DNA of 64,000 nucleotides from Aquila chrysaetos chrysaetos (taxonomy: Eukaryota; Chordata; Aves; Accipitriformes; Accipitridae), in the NCBI RefSeq assembly GCF_900496995.4, contig NW_024470386.1:62001-126000 (forward strand). Direction: 5' to 3'. Shown piece by piece: positions 12,301-22,205 of the stretch; position 1 is the first letter of the stretch; every line of letters starts with the position of its first letter. The position numbers and the translations under genes were made by a program. The notes beneath the pieces were generated by a model. It searched no databases, was not told where the DNA came from, and saw only the letters and a list, made by a program, of their open reading frames with translations.

Positions 12301-14980
12301 GGCCCTGCAGCTGATGCAGCACAGCTGCTCCCCTACTCTGGCATTGGGAGGGTTTCTTGTTCCTTCCTCTAGCTGAGGAAAATGGATGAGGTGGCATGGT
12401 GCTTTGCTTGGCCTTGCTTTGGCCTCTCTGCCCAGAAGGACCCAACTTGTCATTGTTTCTCTTACTTCTTTGTTGCAGGGTGAACTTGTAGAGGTATCGA
12501 AGAGCATCTGCAGCCGCAAAGCGGATCATCTCGTTGTTGGGAGCACAGCACAGGATGAGACGTCCCACCACCCTGCCCAGGTCCTGGAAAAGCTCCTCTT
12601 CACCAAGGTGATGGTTGCCAGAGACGCAGACCTGAGGGAGGGAGGAAGCACTGGTAGCGGGGCTACAGCATGGCAGCTGGGGCCAAACCCTTTAGCCCAA
12701 GAGCTGGTGCAGGGCTGGGTGCTGCCGCAGGCAGAGCTCTTGCAGGATCTGCCCAGTCCTGCACCCAGCAGGGATCAGAGGGCTGTACAGGTGCGTGCCC
12801 CAGCCCCTGCACGCTGCCAGCTCTTCCGCCCAGCGCGGGGGCACCTCTCAGCAGCCCCTGACCCAGCGCAGCAGCCGTGGCAAGGTGAGAGCAGAGCCTG
12901 AAGGGAATGCGATGCAGCAGCAGCAGGATGGGTAAGTAACAGCTGTCCCAAGCAGGAACAGCCTCCCCTGCAGCCCCACTGTTTCTGCTGCCTTTCCCTG
13001 CTCTCCAGCCCACAGACCAGGCTCCTCTGCCTCAGGCCCAGGCTCCCTTGCCAGCTCCTCTTGCTTCGGCCCAGCAGACGCAGCCCGCAGCTCTGGCTGT
13101 CTGTCTCCCCTCACTGCTTTCTCACTCCGTCCCAGGCTGCAGCTGAAGGATTTTGACCACCGTGCCTTTCAGCCCACGGGATGGAGGTGCTGACAGGAGG
13201 ACTGGGACCTGACATCTCCCCCATCCTGCCCTCCCATCACCACCACCACCACCACCACTCCTCCTCCCTCCCACAGCCTGCGGAGCGCCCCTGCCTCCGC
13301 GAGCTCCACTCCCCGTTTTGGCCACATCAAGCCACCTGCCCTCTGCTCCTGCCCAGCTCCTCTGCTCCCCCCGGCACAGGCGGGCAGCACCTGCAGGGCA
13401 GCAGCACGTGCCCCGGGGCTGACGCCCGGGCATGTGGCAGGCAGTGGGGAGGTGGCCGCAGGGAAGGGGACGTGCCAGAGAGCCCTGCGGGCCCTGAACC
13501 CCAATGCTGCTGGGCAGCAGCCCAGGGCTGCCAGGCCAGGGATCGCGTCATGCTCCAGGACAGCTCTGACTTGGGCAGGCTGGGCGGCAGAGCTGGCTCC
13601 TGCCCTAGAGAAGAGGGGCCAGAGAGAAGCCTTAGAGACAGGGGAAAAGACGTCCTACTCAAGAGAGCGCCTTGCTGAGTCCCCTAGCCCGTGCCCAGGC
13701 TTCCCTCCAAGGAAGCCCTGAACCGCAGACTATCCTGGGACGCTGGGAAGGGGTGATGGGGTGACTGGAGGTTGTCTGGACCCCGGGCTCCTTACCCCCA
13801 CAGAGGAAGGGCTGACAAATGATCGGATCAGCCAGTTGATGATGTTCACAGCCTTCTCACGTTCGTCTGGTCTCTGGGACTCTGTGAAGGGCAGCAGGAC
13901 CTGCGAGAAGAAAAGCCGATGCTCTGCCCTGGGCTCTGGCAGCTGTTCCAGGAGTGGCAGCTCTGCTAAGTGCCTGGCAGGGATCAGACCATTTGCCAAG
14001 GCTTCCCGGGAACAGCAGCAAAGCCTGTCACTGGTTTCACGCCCCTAGAGCCCCTCCCAGCCCCAGGCAAGAGTCCCCACACCCATCTGCCATGTCCAGG
14101 GAGGTAGCCAGAGTCTGCTCCCACTGCAGCCTCCGCTCCTTTCTATGCTGTCTTCCAAAAGTGGCCTTCTGTACCCCTCAAGGTGCAGAGGACTTTGGGG
14201 CAGAAACCTCCCTGGGGGTTTGCACTGGGGAAGCTGTGACCTGCTCTGGAAATGCCAGACCTGCAAGAAATTCTGCCGCTCCAAGAGGCTGGAAGATGAA
14301 GGGTTGAATAGAAAATCCTTCAGCCAGTTGTCCAGAATGCTCACGTCCTGCAAAGAGAAGAGAAGGTTGTGGGGCTCCTTCATGGATCCCTCTTACCCAC
14401 AGGAACTTGGTGTCTTTTTTTTTTTTTTTTTTTTTTTTTGCCCCCAGCTTTGCACACACAGCAGCCCTCCAGGAAGTGATCTTTGAGCATGGGAGGAGCT
14501 GCAAGGAGATGCAGGCACAAGACAGATGGCAGTCTCTGTAGGTACCCTCTCCTGAGTCTTTGAGAGAGTCCTTGACGTTCTCTTGGATGTCTTTCTCCTC
14601 ACTTGGTGGCAGATCCAGATGGATGCAGGAATCAGACTTGGGATCTGATAAAGCAAGGGGGGAGGGTGAGCTGAAGGTGCTGGCAGGAGAGATTAAACAC
14701 CGATACCCTGCATCTAGCCACATGCCAGCTCCCGAGGACAAAGCAAGCCCTGGGCTGAAACAGGGGACTGACATCGTGTTTCCCCCATGCTGGTCAGGCC
14801 TGGGATGGGCCCAGCAGCCGGCTGCCATGCAGAAGCACAGCAAAGCAGCAAAACGTCCCTCACTCACCAGTCTGCAGCAGCGAGACCACGCACACCTCAT
14901 CAGAGGGCAGCGGAAGGCTGTCTTCCTCTTCCTCTGCCTCCCAGGCCAGCTGGGGCTGGCTGGGGGGTCTCTGCTCAATC
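3384..14980 (-). CDS. Maestro heat-like repeat (MROH) family protein, avian multi-copy type, 19 exons placed
   Basis: A HEAT-repeat solenoid protein of the MROH family; molecular role unknown. Exons in transcript order: 14980-14868, 14644-14546, 14347-14261, 13900-13796, 12631-12466, 12282-12248, 10130-9981, 9783-9629, 9534-9390, 8582-8395, 8306-8169, 7866-7752, 7444-7310, 6962-6786, 6109-5954, 4828-4727, 4300-4199, 3862-3803, 3529-3384 (stop TGA). All have AG/GT borders, and from 14347 on the phases match at every junction. Family hallmarks are VFGIYLQPSERTDVVLTAID, WLMD, SSQLRELSICLFRDIVETVV, KKKIRRVLVPLFFHMNDQTE, ASGEALLTCADLLK, EEYLHHSLPYLKDAQATLR and a WSLRRLCC C-terminus. About 790 residues are accounted for. 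The first coding exon is not found: exon 14980-14868 needs two upstream bases to complete its first codon. The phase between exons 14546 and 14347 does not match, so an unseen small exon or a break lies there. No stop interrupts the rest, so it looks functional. Confidence 0.88.
9025..9162. repeat. Perfect 69-bp tandem duplication in an MROH intron
   Basis: Two identical 69-base units start at 9025 and 9094 (each begins CACGTTTCCAGTCTGC and ends GCCGGGGCAG). They lie in the intron between exons 9390-9534 and 8395-8582. The absence of differences between the copies suggests a recent duplication. Upstream, 8880-9020 is a loose CTGCCCC/CCAGCC-rich run. Confidence 0.95.
10730..12020 (+). mobile_element. 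CR1 LINE fragment (endonuclease to RT start) in an MROH intron
   Basis: The plus strand, antisense to the host gene, reads as decayed CR1 ORF2: VWVRSRG, then GHKQLRRFLEGI (CR1 endonuclease GHKQSRRFLEC), a LDLLFTNTEKLF stretch (CR1 LLFTNKEGLVGD), and near 11855-11950 KHHGFTNGKSFLANLAAFCD (CR1 QHGFTKGKSCLTNLIAFYD). Frames shift between these blocks, and part between the endonuclease and the RT is deleted or scrambled. It separates MROH exons 12248-12282 and 9981-10130, making the largest intron of that gene. Borders are approximate. Confidence 0.8.
13232..13262. repeat. (CAC)n microsatellite
   Basis: A run of CAC triplets followed by TCC triplets in the intron between MROH exons 13796-13900 and 12466-12631. 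Confidence 0.85.
14415..14439. repeat. Poly-T run of 25
   Basis: Twenty-five T in a row in the intron between MROH exons 14546-14644 and 14261-14347 (poly-A on the gene strand). It lies in the one intron where exon phases do not match, so sequencing length error or a lost small exon nearby is possible. Confidence 0.9.
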
Positions 14981-14999
14981 CTGGGGAAGGAGGAGAGGC

Positions 15000-16735
15000 C
15001 ATGTGGGGTGGGCATGGGGCAAGGCCATGCCGCCTGGCCCCAACTCTGCACTGCCTGCAGGGAGAGCCCGGGGGGGCCAATGGGGCTGTGCGGGAACCGG
15101 GAGATGCGTGGGACAGGCTTTTCAAGGAGCAGCAAATCTGGGGATGGAGGTTTGTGGGCAGGCTGTGAATACTCACAGCCTCACAGGGGGCTGGGCAGAG
15201 GCTCATGCCAGAGAAATCACAAAGGGCTTTCATGTTCCTGCACATTTCCCCCTGCAGGGTGCCCACCCAGCCCCTCTCTCTTACCCATGTTGGGGACTAG
15301 GCGACTTCAGGGAATTGCCTTGGTCCCGTGGGGATGCCGGGGGTGGCGGGGAAAGACGAGACATCACTCAGGGCTCCTTGCCAGCCCTGTGCTCCTGCCC
15401 TATCCCGTTGCCGTCCTCCCGGACACCGAAGGGCCGGAGCCACACTGGCACTAGGCAGCACGCACAGTGTCACACAGGAGGTCACAAAGGGCTCCATTGT
15501 CACCTGCCAGCTGGGCTGTGTGTGTCCACTAGCACATCCACGCTGTGGCATATAAGCTACACATAAGCACAGCATGCACAGGCACCCACGGTGCTGCATG
15601 CACAAGCTCCTTGGCTTGAACATCTAGGAAGACATATCTTTGCATTTGGGAGGAGACAGCATAAAGGAGGGGACGCAGTCCCCACAATACCATCACTGGT
15701 GCAGCAGCTCGTGATTCTGCAGCCATCTACACCAGCCTCAAGCTTTGCCTTCCTGACAGGGTCAGCCACATTCATTCCCTGTCATCTTGCGGAACACCCT
15801 GTCACTTTACATTCTTGCCCCCTGCTGCAAGCAGAGGAGGAGCAAACATCCCACTGCTAGTGTAGGCAGCAAAACCTGAACTGTAGATTTCTCTCAGTCC
15901 TTCTCCAGACCCTCCTCCTATATTTGAGACAGAAAAGTTGTCGCTTTGTCTCTTCTACACCTCTACTTCCTACAGAGCTCTGGTTTTCATTTTCCAAATG
16001 GCAGGGGTGGGACAGAGCCACCCTCAGCAAGGTGTGGGGTGCCCAGGCAAAGTGGGGCAAGAGACAGAAAGACAGAAATGGTACAAGATCCAAAGTCACA
16101 ACAGGCAACACAGGCACAGGGTACAGGGCTTATCCACCACGTGGGGGTGCTGCCAGGCAGGGGGAACCTGCAAAATGGGCAGAGGAACCAACTGGGGGTC
16201 ACCAAAGAGACCTGCCAAGTCCTGCCCTGGGGAGGAACAACCCTGTGCTCTCGAGTGAGCTGGGGGGGCGACCAGCTGGAAAGCAGCTTGGCAGGACAAG
16301 GTCTGGGAAAGACGTGGACCTTTGCAGGAAAAGACCTTTGCTTCCCAGCCCAGTCCAAGGGGAGGTGAGCAACCGTCGCTCTGCAAGGACATCCATGGCA
16401 CTTCTTGGATGCTAGCTCATACCCATGTCACCTGATCTGGAGGCAGCTGAAGATCAGACCTAGTAGTCGGAAAGCAAGCCGGACACTGTTTTTGCTGAGG
16501 ATTTACATCTGGGCCATTAGGCTGGAGAGTGCACAGGCTGTTGCCATCCACATGAGACCTGCACCTTCACCGAAAGATTAGACAGATGAGGGACAAAGGT
16601 GATGCCATTTGGTCAGGCACTTTGAGGCTGCAGAGAGGACAAATGGATGTTCTTACTCCCTAGGAAGGTGCTAGTGTTATCTACAAAAACTGAAATGACT
16701 CAGAAAGGTCAAGAACAGACTAGCCAAAAGGATGC
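15000..16735. other. Intergenic, presumed 5' flank of the minus-strand MROH gene
   Basis: No exon with a phase fitting exon 14868-14980 was found. Two weak candidates for the start are minus-strand ATGs near 15298 (followed at once by GTAAGA) and near 15209 (followed by GTGAGT after ten codons), but neither gives the required phase. The rest shows only short open frames without family motifs. Confidence 0.4.
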
Positions 16736-16737
16736 AA

Positions 16738-16855
16738 AACCCCTCCTTTGTGTTCACGGGGACAGGACATAGCATATACGGCAACACTGTCCTCACCCAT
16801 CCTTTGTGTTCATGGCCCAGGACATACCATATAAGGCAATATTCGCCACTCTGCT
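16738..16855 (+). repeat. Two diverged copies of the TATA-bearing tandem repeat seen at 58027
   Basis: Two units of roughly 58 bases, each CCTTTGTGTTCA followed by a G/C-rich stretch, CAGGACATA, then CATATACGGCAA or CATATAAGGCAA. They align to the 53-bp unit at 58027-58240 (GAGCAGGGGCCAGGACATGC, then CATAAAAGGCCATA). The TATA-like core is kept in the second unit. No RIMBP-like frame follows, so this may be an orphan copy of the promoter array or a shared dispersed repeat. Confidence 0.6.
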
Positions 16856-17039
16856 GCTGGGTCGATGACACTGCTATGGTCTGACTGGTGGCTCAGCAGA
16901 GCTTGCGCAGCGTCAATACCCCTTCCTTTCCCCATGCAGCAGCAAGCGTGCTGGGGGGCACAAAGCCAGGAGGGAACATGGCCGGGATAACTGACCCAGG
17001 CTGACCCTGGGGACAGCCGACACTGCCTGACATCGTGCT

Positions 17040-17175
17040 CAGCAAGAGAATCTGGGGACAGGAGGAGGAAGGGGGACGTTTAGGGTGACGGGACATTTGT
17101 CTTCCCAAGTCACCACTACGTGTGATGGAGCCCTGCCTCCCAGGAAGCATCTGGACATCTGCCTGCCAAGGGAAG
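17040..17175 (+). repeat. Dispersed repeat shared with 62470-62595
   Basis: CTTCCCAAGTCACCACTACG followed by a GTGATGGAGCCCTGC block and ACATCTGCCTGCC recurs at about 62518-62585 with substitutions (CTTCCCAAGTCACCATTACG, then AAACATCTGCCTGCC). Similarity also extends weakly upstream (ACAGGAGGAGGAAGGGGGAC versus ACAAGGATGAAGGGTGGGC). I do not recognise the family. Confidence 0.55.
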
Positions 17176-17304
17176 TGGTAACCGAGCTCCTCGTTTGGCT
17201 TGCTTTCTTCATACAGCTTTGCTTCACTTATTAAACCGCCCTTTCGACCCATGAGTTTATCTCCCTTTACTGGAACTAAGCACATTTGGGAGACATATGT
17301 GGAA

Positions 17305-18260
17305 TGACTGCTGGTGGTAACTTATTGATATGTGTCCCCTCCTCTTAAGGGAAGATAAACCTCCAGGGTGGAATGCAGTGGATATGCAGGGAATGTGTTC
17401 CATAATAATTCCCTAAGCAACAAAACCTGCAACCTTCGATGTTAGTAACACCAAGAGAGCTTGGTGTGCTGACCCTAAGAGAAGCAACACGGAGGGCGGA
17501 GCGGAGTGGAGACACCGCGGCCAGGCTCTGTGATATTATCACAGGGGTAGGGAACTGGAACTACTGGAACAAGAACGGTAGGTCCCTGCATTGAATCCAC
17601 GGAAGCAAGGAGGTGAAATAATGGGGGTTCTGTCAACCTACTGCCCTACTTCTGGTTTATATCATAAGTGCCCCGTTCTGGAGTACTGACACGGAACTTT
17701 GCTCATTATAATCTCATTATAGTCCCAAAACACACCTCCAACCCCAAAACTACCTGCCTCCAAGGGGCGATCACGCCTCACTGAGCATGCACTCTGAATT
17801 TTCTGTAGCATGTACCTTTAAAAGTAAAGCAAGGAGATTTTACACCACTCACAATAAAGGTATGTATGAATAGAGTCACTCAAGCTCCACCTAAAAAATA
17901 AGAAAAGGGCTTATGAGAGGAGGCATGTTGGGGAAGACACGATCACAGACAAGCTGGAGGACATCGCTGACTTCTGGAATCAGTCGACGGGCTGAACCTC
18001 TCTTCCCCCCCAGAGGGACGATACTTGGGTGAGATTTGAACACTCAGCCGTACCGAGTGCTTCCCCAGGAAACTTAGAAATCCCTATAGAGTTTTTCCAT
18101 AATTTAGTGCGCTTGTAGTCGACTGTAGTATTATTTGCCCATACTTTGCAGAGAGTGTATTTATCACCGGCAATCCGGAAGAACCTGTACTCCTGTTGCT
18201 TTAATAAACTGTACTATTCATTAAAATCTAGCCATGACAGTTCGTTCGTGGGGGTTCATT
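17305..18260 (+). mobile_element. Solo LTR of an endogenous retrovirus (fossil), partner of 35560-36586
   Basis: About 950 bp aligning along its length to the reverse complement of 35560-36586. Shared blocks include the start TGA(C/T)TGCT(G/A)G, CCTCCAGGGTGGAATGCAGT, GACCCTAAGAG, the CTCCACTCCGCTC region and the end GCTTTAATAAACTGTACTAT, which holds an AATAAA signal. The two copies diverge just past TCTAGCC(A/G)TGA(C/G)AG, which marks the 3' border only roughly. No coding region and no second LTR are seen nearby, so it looks like a solo LTR. Target-site repeats were not identified. Confidence 0.65.
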
Positions 18261-18599
18261 TCTTCTGTTGTGCAGACCATACTGTGAAATATATTCACCT
18301 GATTCGTGTCAATATAAAACAATGCTAGGGCCTGCATGGTGAAATGTGACCCTCTCTGCATATGTAATCCTTAACCGTTTTGCTTGATCTTGTATAACCT
18401 GTAGGCCTAAGGGAAGTAGGAGAGTATGTATATAGCTCTTGCTTCCTGCAAAAGCCATATAACAGTAGGAAATTACGAAAGTTGGAAACGAAATAAAATC
18501 AGACATCAAGTAGAAATCGAAAAATACTTTACACGGTCTCTCGGAAGTAGCGGAATCCTATAGTTGCACAAGAATTTGCAAAGGTTTAAAGAAAAGGGG

Positions 18600-19327
18600 G
18601 GGGATTGATATAGAGAACAAACTGCTTATCGCTTAATGATTATCTCTCTGTAACTTTACATACCAAGGACTGGTGTTTGTCAAGGATTAAGCCTGTCAGA
18701 GACTGGTACTTGGGAATGATGAGCAAGAAGGAACCAAGAGCGATCACCAGACTTAACTTAAGTGTTCGGATGAATTTACGATCTTGTTAAGAAGGCACAA
18801 GTAGAGGCCTTGCTTGAATAGATAAGGCCGGAAAAGATAAGAACTCCTGCCTTTGTTCCCATCCTTCTGGTAGATAATTTAGCTTAAACTACCCATATGG
18901 TTCTATACCACTAATGAGAACTTAGATAATAAGAACACTAACAAGCACGAATGTACCAAAACACGTAAAGGACCACACTGCGCAGAATCACCTGAGGAGG
19001 GTCAAATAGCGGACGAGTGAGGAAGACTATGGAAGACCACCAGAGGACTCCTGAAGACCACCAGAGACCTTCAATGCGCCTGCGTAGAGGACATTTGCAT
19101 ATACTAATAGTTTCCCTGAGAAACTAATGAATATGTATAACATTTCTCAGAAATCTAGTGAATATGTATGTAGAACCTGTACTTAACCTGCACAATGAGA
19201 CCCGACGGGGTGTGCCTTGGTAGAGCAGAGGCTCCCGGTGCACCCAGCGCTGTTTGCTTGCCTCTATTCGTGTAATAAATTGTAAACTTTAATTAGAATC
19301 CTGTTTTGGACATGATCATTTTTCACA
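18600..19327 (+). mobile_element. Solo LTR of an endogenous retrovirus (fossil), family shared with 57190 and 61250
   Basis: The 3' half (18930-19327) is clearly related to 61240-61640 and 57560-57850. Shared features are the CGCAGAATCAC...GAGGAAGACTAT block, AGACCACCAGAGGAC, a GCGCCTGCG...GGACATTT block, AATGAATATGTATAA, and GTGCACCCAGCG followed by the poly-A region (AATAAA at 19274-19279). It ends near TTTTTCACA. The 5' border near 18600 (ATTGATATAGAGAACA) is uncertain. No coding part is present. Confidence 0.6.
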
Positions 19328-19400
19328 ATACCGAGGGGTGTTCCCCACCCCTGAACGCACCCTGCACCGTGCGCTGCCTGCACAGTTGGGCTGTGGGGCT

Positions 19401-19896
19401 TGTTATAAGTGGCGATGACAAATTATACGCCAGCCTGTGGACAGTCCGATCAAAATTTATTGAAGCAAGCAGCAAACAGGCAAAACACCGCTGGGCGGCC
19501 GGGGAGTCTCCTGCTCTACCAACAGGCGCGCACCCAACCCCTTTAGAGTCCCCTTTTTATAGCCCTTGGTTTGCCGGGCTAAAGCCCAGAGTCCCGGCCC
19601 ACGTGGCCTTGTTTAGTGTGTTCTGCGATTGCGCTCCTGGTTGCTAAGGGGTCGTTGGGATGAAGGTTTAGTCTTCTTCTCTGTTTCGTGTCGTTTAGAG
19701 CATGCGGTACCTTAACATATTTCCATTATTAGGCATTGAAAGCCGAGCTATCCCGTTCACTTAGCAGGACCTTATAGTTACAAAGTTTCCAACTGCACCT
19801 GTTTGCAGGAGCTAACCACTGCCTTGCAAAGCGAACATACTGTGCAAGGCTTACAAACCGGTTTGATTAACAAATACATAAGATGAATTTATCACA
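19401..19896 (-). mobile_element. Solo LTR (fossil) with 5-bp target-site duplication GGGCT
   Basis: The element runs from TGTTATAAGTGGCGATGAC to TTTATCACA, flanked on both sides by GGGCT (19396-19400 and 19897-19901). Minus-strand orientation is shown by AATAAA (complement near 19458) and a TATA-like ATAAAAAG (complement near 19555). At 496 bp without internal region it is a solo LTR. Removing it restores collinearity of the flanks with the related segment at about 1345-1515, which lacks the insertion. The intact target repeat suggests moderate to young age. Confidence 0.85.
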
Positions 19897-19979
19897 GGGC
19901 TGGACTGGTGCAGGACAGGAGGGCAAACAGGAGCCACGGCGCTCCAGGAAGCTCCCACGCTGCCGCGACCTCAAAATTA

Positions 19980-21130
19980 CCTTCACCCGGCGCCACTCAG
20001 ATGACTCTGGGAACCCCAGACACACCACGAGCGGGAACCACTCGGACCCGGCTTGCGGGGCTGTCCCTGGGGCCGAGCACTCGGGCCCGGGGCTGGTGAA
20101 CTGGGCCATGGCAGGGCCCGTGGGTGATGACCGAGGTCTCCAGGTTTTCCCCCCAGGACCCAGCCTGCCCTGGGAGAGCGATACCTGCTCCTGCTGCCTG
20201 CTGCTGCTCTGCTGCCTGCTCCTGCTCCTGCTCCTGCTGCCTGCTCCTGCTGCCTGCCCTGCCCTTCCCTGCTCCCCCCTCGCCCCGGCTGCCCCCAGCC
20301 CACCTCTCCCCATTTCTCCTCAGGCTGCTGGGGCTCTGCCCCCTCCGGCCCCGCCCCAGGCCGGCTGTGACTGACAGGCCACCTCCGGCTCCGCTGATTG
20401 GCTCAGCCATGGCACATGGCACAGCCATGGCCAATGGCACAGCTGTTGCCGCTCCTCACAGAGCCCGCCCCCCCGCAGCTGCCTCTGGGCCAGCCGGGGC
20501 GGTGGGCCTGCAGAGAGAGGGCAGGAGGGGAGCTGCCCTGCGTTTGCTCGGGGTCAGCACGTCTTTCCCAAAACGCGGGTCTGTCTGTGCTGCCAGCCAC
20601 AGCCCTGGGCAGGAGGAGCTGCCTGACGGAAGCCGCTGGCAATCGGCCAGGCCGGCACCCGGCAGGAGACGGGGCTCTGCCCCCGGTGGCACCGCCCGTG
20701 CTGAGCCCAGCGCCCAGGGCCTTCCTCAGGCCTCGCCTTCGCCGGGGCGGTGAGGAGGAGAGACGCCCTGTCCTGGCGCGGCCCAGGAGGAAGGACAGAG
20801 CCCCCACCACTCTCCCCACGGGGGCTGACCGCTGTCCTTCGCCTCTGTCCCCGGGGCTCCCTAGCACTGGCAGGCCCTGCAGGGCCTCGGGGCCAAGCAA
20901 ATGCGGGGATGCCGGGGGCTCCTGGGGCTCCGGGCGGCTTCAGGCACCTCCAAAGCTGAGGCGCGGCTGCCCCTTTGCTTCTGCGTGTGCCGTTCTTTGC
21001 TACCGTCTTGGCGGTCCAAACTGTTTCTCCTCGTGGCACGTGGACTGGACAGAAGCCGCTGCCCTGTTAGTCTGGGAGGACTTCAGGGAAACGAGGAAGT
21101 CGCAGCGCGTGCACAGGTACGAGGACAGTG
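19980..21130. promoter_or_regulatory. GC/CpG-rich block, possible CpG-island promoter
   Basis: CpG dinucleotides are frequent, especially at 20590-20960, in contrast to neighbouring intergenic DNA. An inverted CCAAT box (GATTGGCT) lies at about 20396, followed by a paired CATGGC/CACAGC motif and C-rich GC-box-like runs. A CTGCTCCTG tandem run occupies about 20187-20260. A GT donor-like GTACGAG near 21117 could end a first exon, but no downstream exon was recognised. The open frames here (up to 343 codons) have no family motifs. It may be the promoter of a non-coding RNA, the distal 5' end of an MROH gene, or a GC-rich relic. Confidence 0.35.
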
Positions 21131-21134
21131 AAAA

Positions 21135-21940
21135 GGAGCCACGTCAAAGTTTTTCTGCTGTTTCACGTCTGAACTCGGACATTTGCATGCATCTCGGCAC
21201 CAGAGTCGGGTTTTTTTCCTCCAAGCGGCACAGCTTTTTGCCAGAGAGAGTGAGTTGGGCTGAGCTGGCCTTTGGGATAGCTCGACTCCTTTCTTGTTTT
21301 AATTGTGTGCCTACGCTTTCCCTTTCTTCCAGCAATTTCTTTCTTCCTTTCTCCACCCTTCCCCCCATCCAGTTCCATCCTCTGTCAAAGGTAATTACGA
21401 TTCGACTTTCTGGACAGATCCTTGAGTAAGTAGACACAGGATATAAGTATAGGCAGGTCTACACCTTCAGGGCCGTAGGCTGAGCTATTCCACCTTTAAA
21501 GGCTAGATAGATGTGGGCTATGGGTAGAGTTACTGCTTGCCAGTTATTATTTCCTTTGGGGTCCTGTGGGCAGTGATGGTAAGGTCATCAGCCTGCAGCT
21601 CGGCAGCAGTTAAAACTACCACTGAAAGAGCTTTGATGGCAAATGCTGTTCTGTGTGTTTCGTTGTCAAGAATCATTTTATTAAGCTAGATTTTTTCTAT
21701 GCGGTTAGGTGATGAGATCTTCTTGCACTGATCTTCCATTTCTGGAGCGCGTCCTGACAGCCTTTGTCATCCAGAGCTTTCCCCTCTGTTCCCAAGAGGA
21801 GTGATGACCATGACGTGGAGTGACTAATGTGAGTAATGGCTTCACCAGTAGGCTTGGATTTAGTGAACCGCCATAGGCAAACAGGTGGAGCAGGAGCTCC
21901 ATCCAATAATTTTGGTGTGCTGAAACTCTAGAGAGAATGT
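21135..21940. other. Intergenic, nothing recognised
   Basis: Mixed-composition DNA between the CpG-rich block and the pyrimidine tract. I see no exon, RNA gene or repeat family in it. Confidence 0.5.
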
Positions 21941-22205
21941 GGAGGTGTTTCCTCCTCCCCCTCCTCCTCCTCCTCTCTGTTCTTCCTCCTCCTCCTCCTG
22001 CTCCTCCTCCTCCTCCTCTGGTTCTTTGTCATCCTCCTCCTCTTCTTCCTCCTTCTGTTCTTCACCCTCTTACTCCTGTTCTTCCTCCTCCTCCTCCTCC
22101 TCCTCCTGTTCTTCTTTGTCTTCTTCTTCCTTCTCCTCCTTCCGTTCCTCCCCTTCCTGGTCTTCCTCCTTCTCTTGTTTCTCCGCCTCCCTCTTCCTGC
22201 TCTTC

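Noticed and set aside
14178-15266. A 362-codon minus-strand frame at the 5' end of the MROH gene
   Set aside because: It reads through several exons and introns of the gene, including the poly-T run. Splice sites and family motifs support separate exons inside it in more than one frame.
20398-21429. A 343-codon open frame in the CpG-rich block
   Set aside because: Overlapping frames of similar length exist on the other strand, the translation is Arg/Pro/Ala-rich with no motif, and no splice structure supports it.
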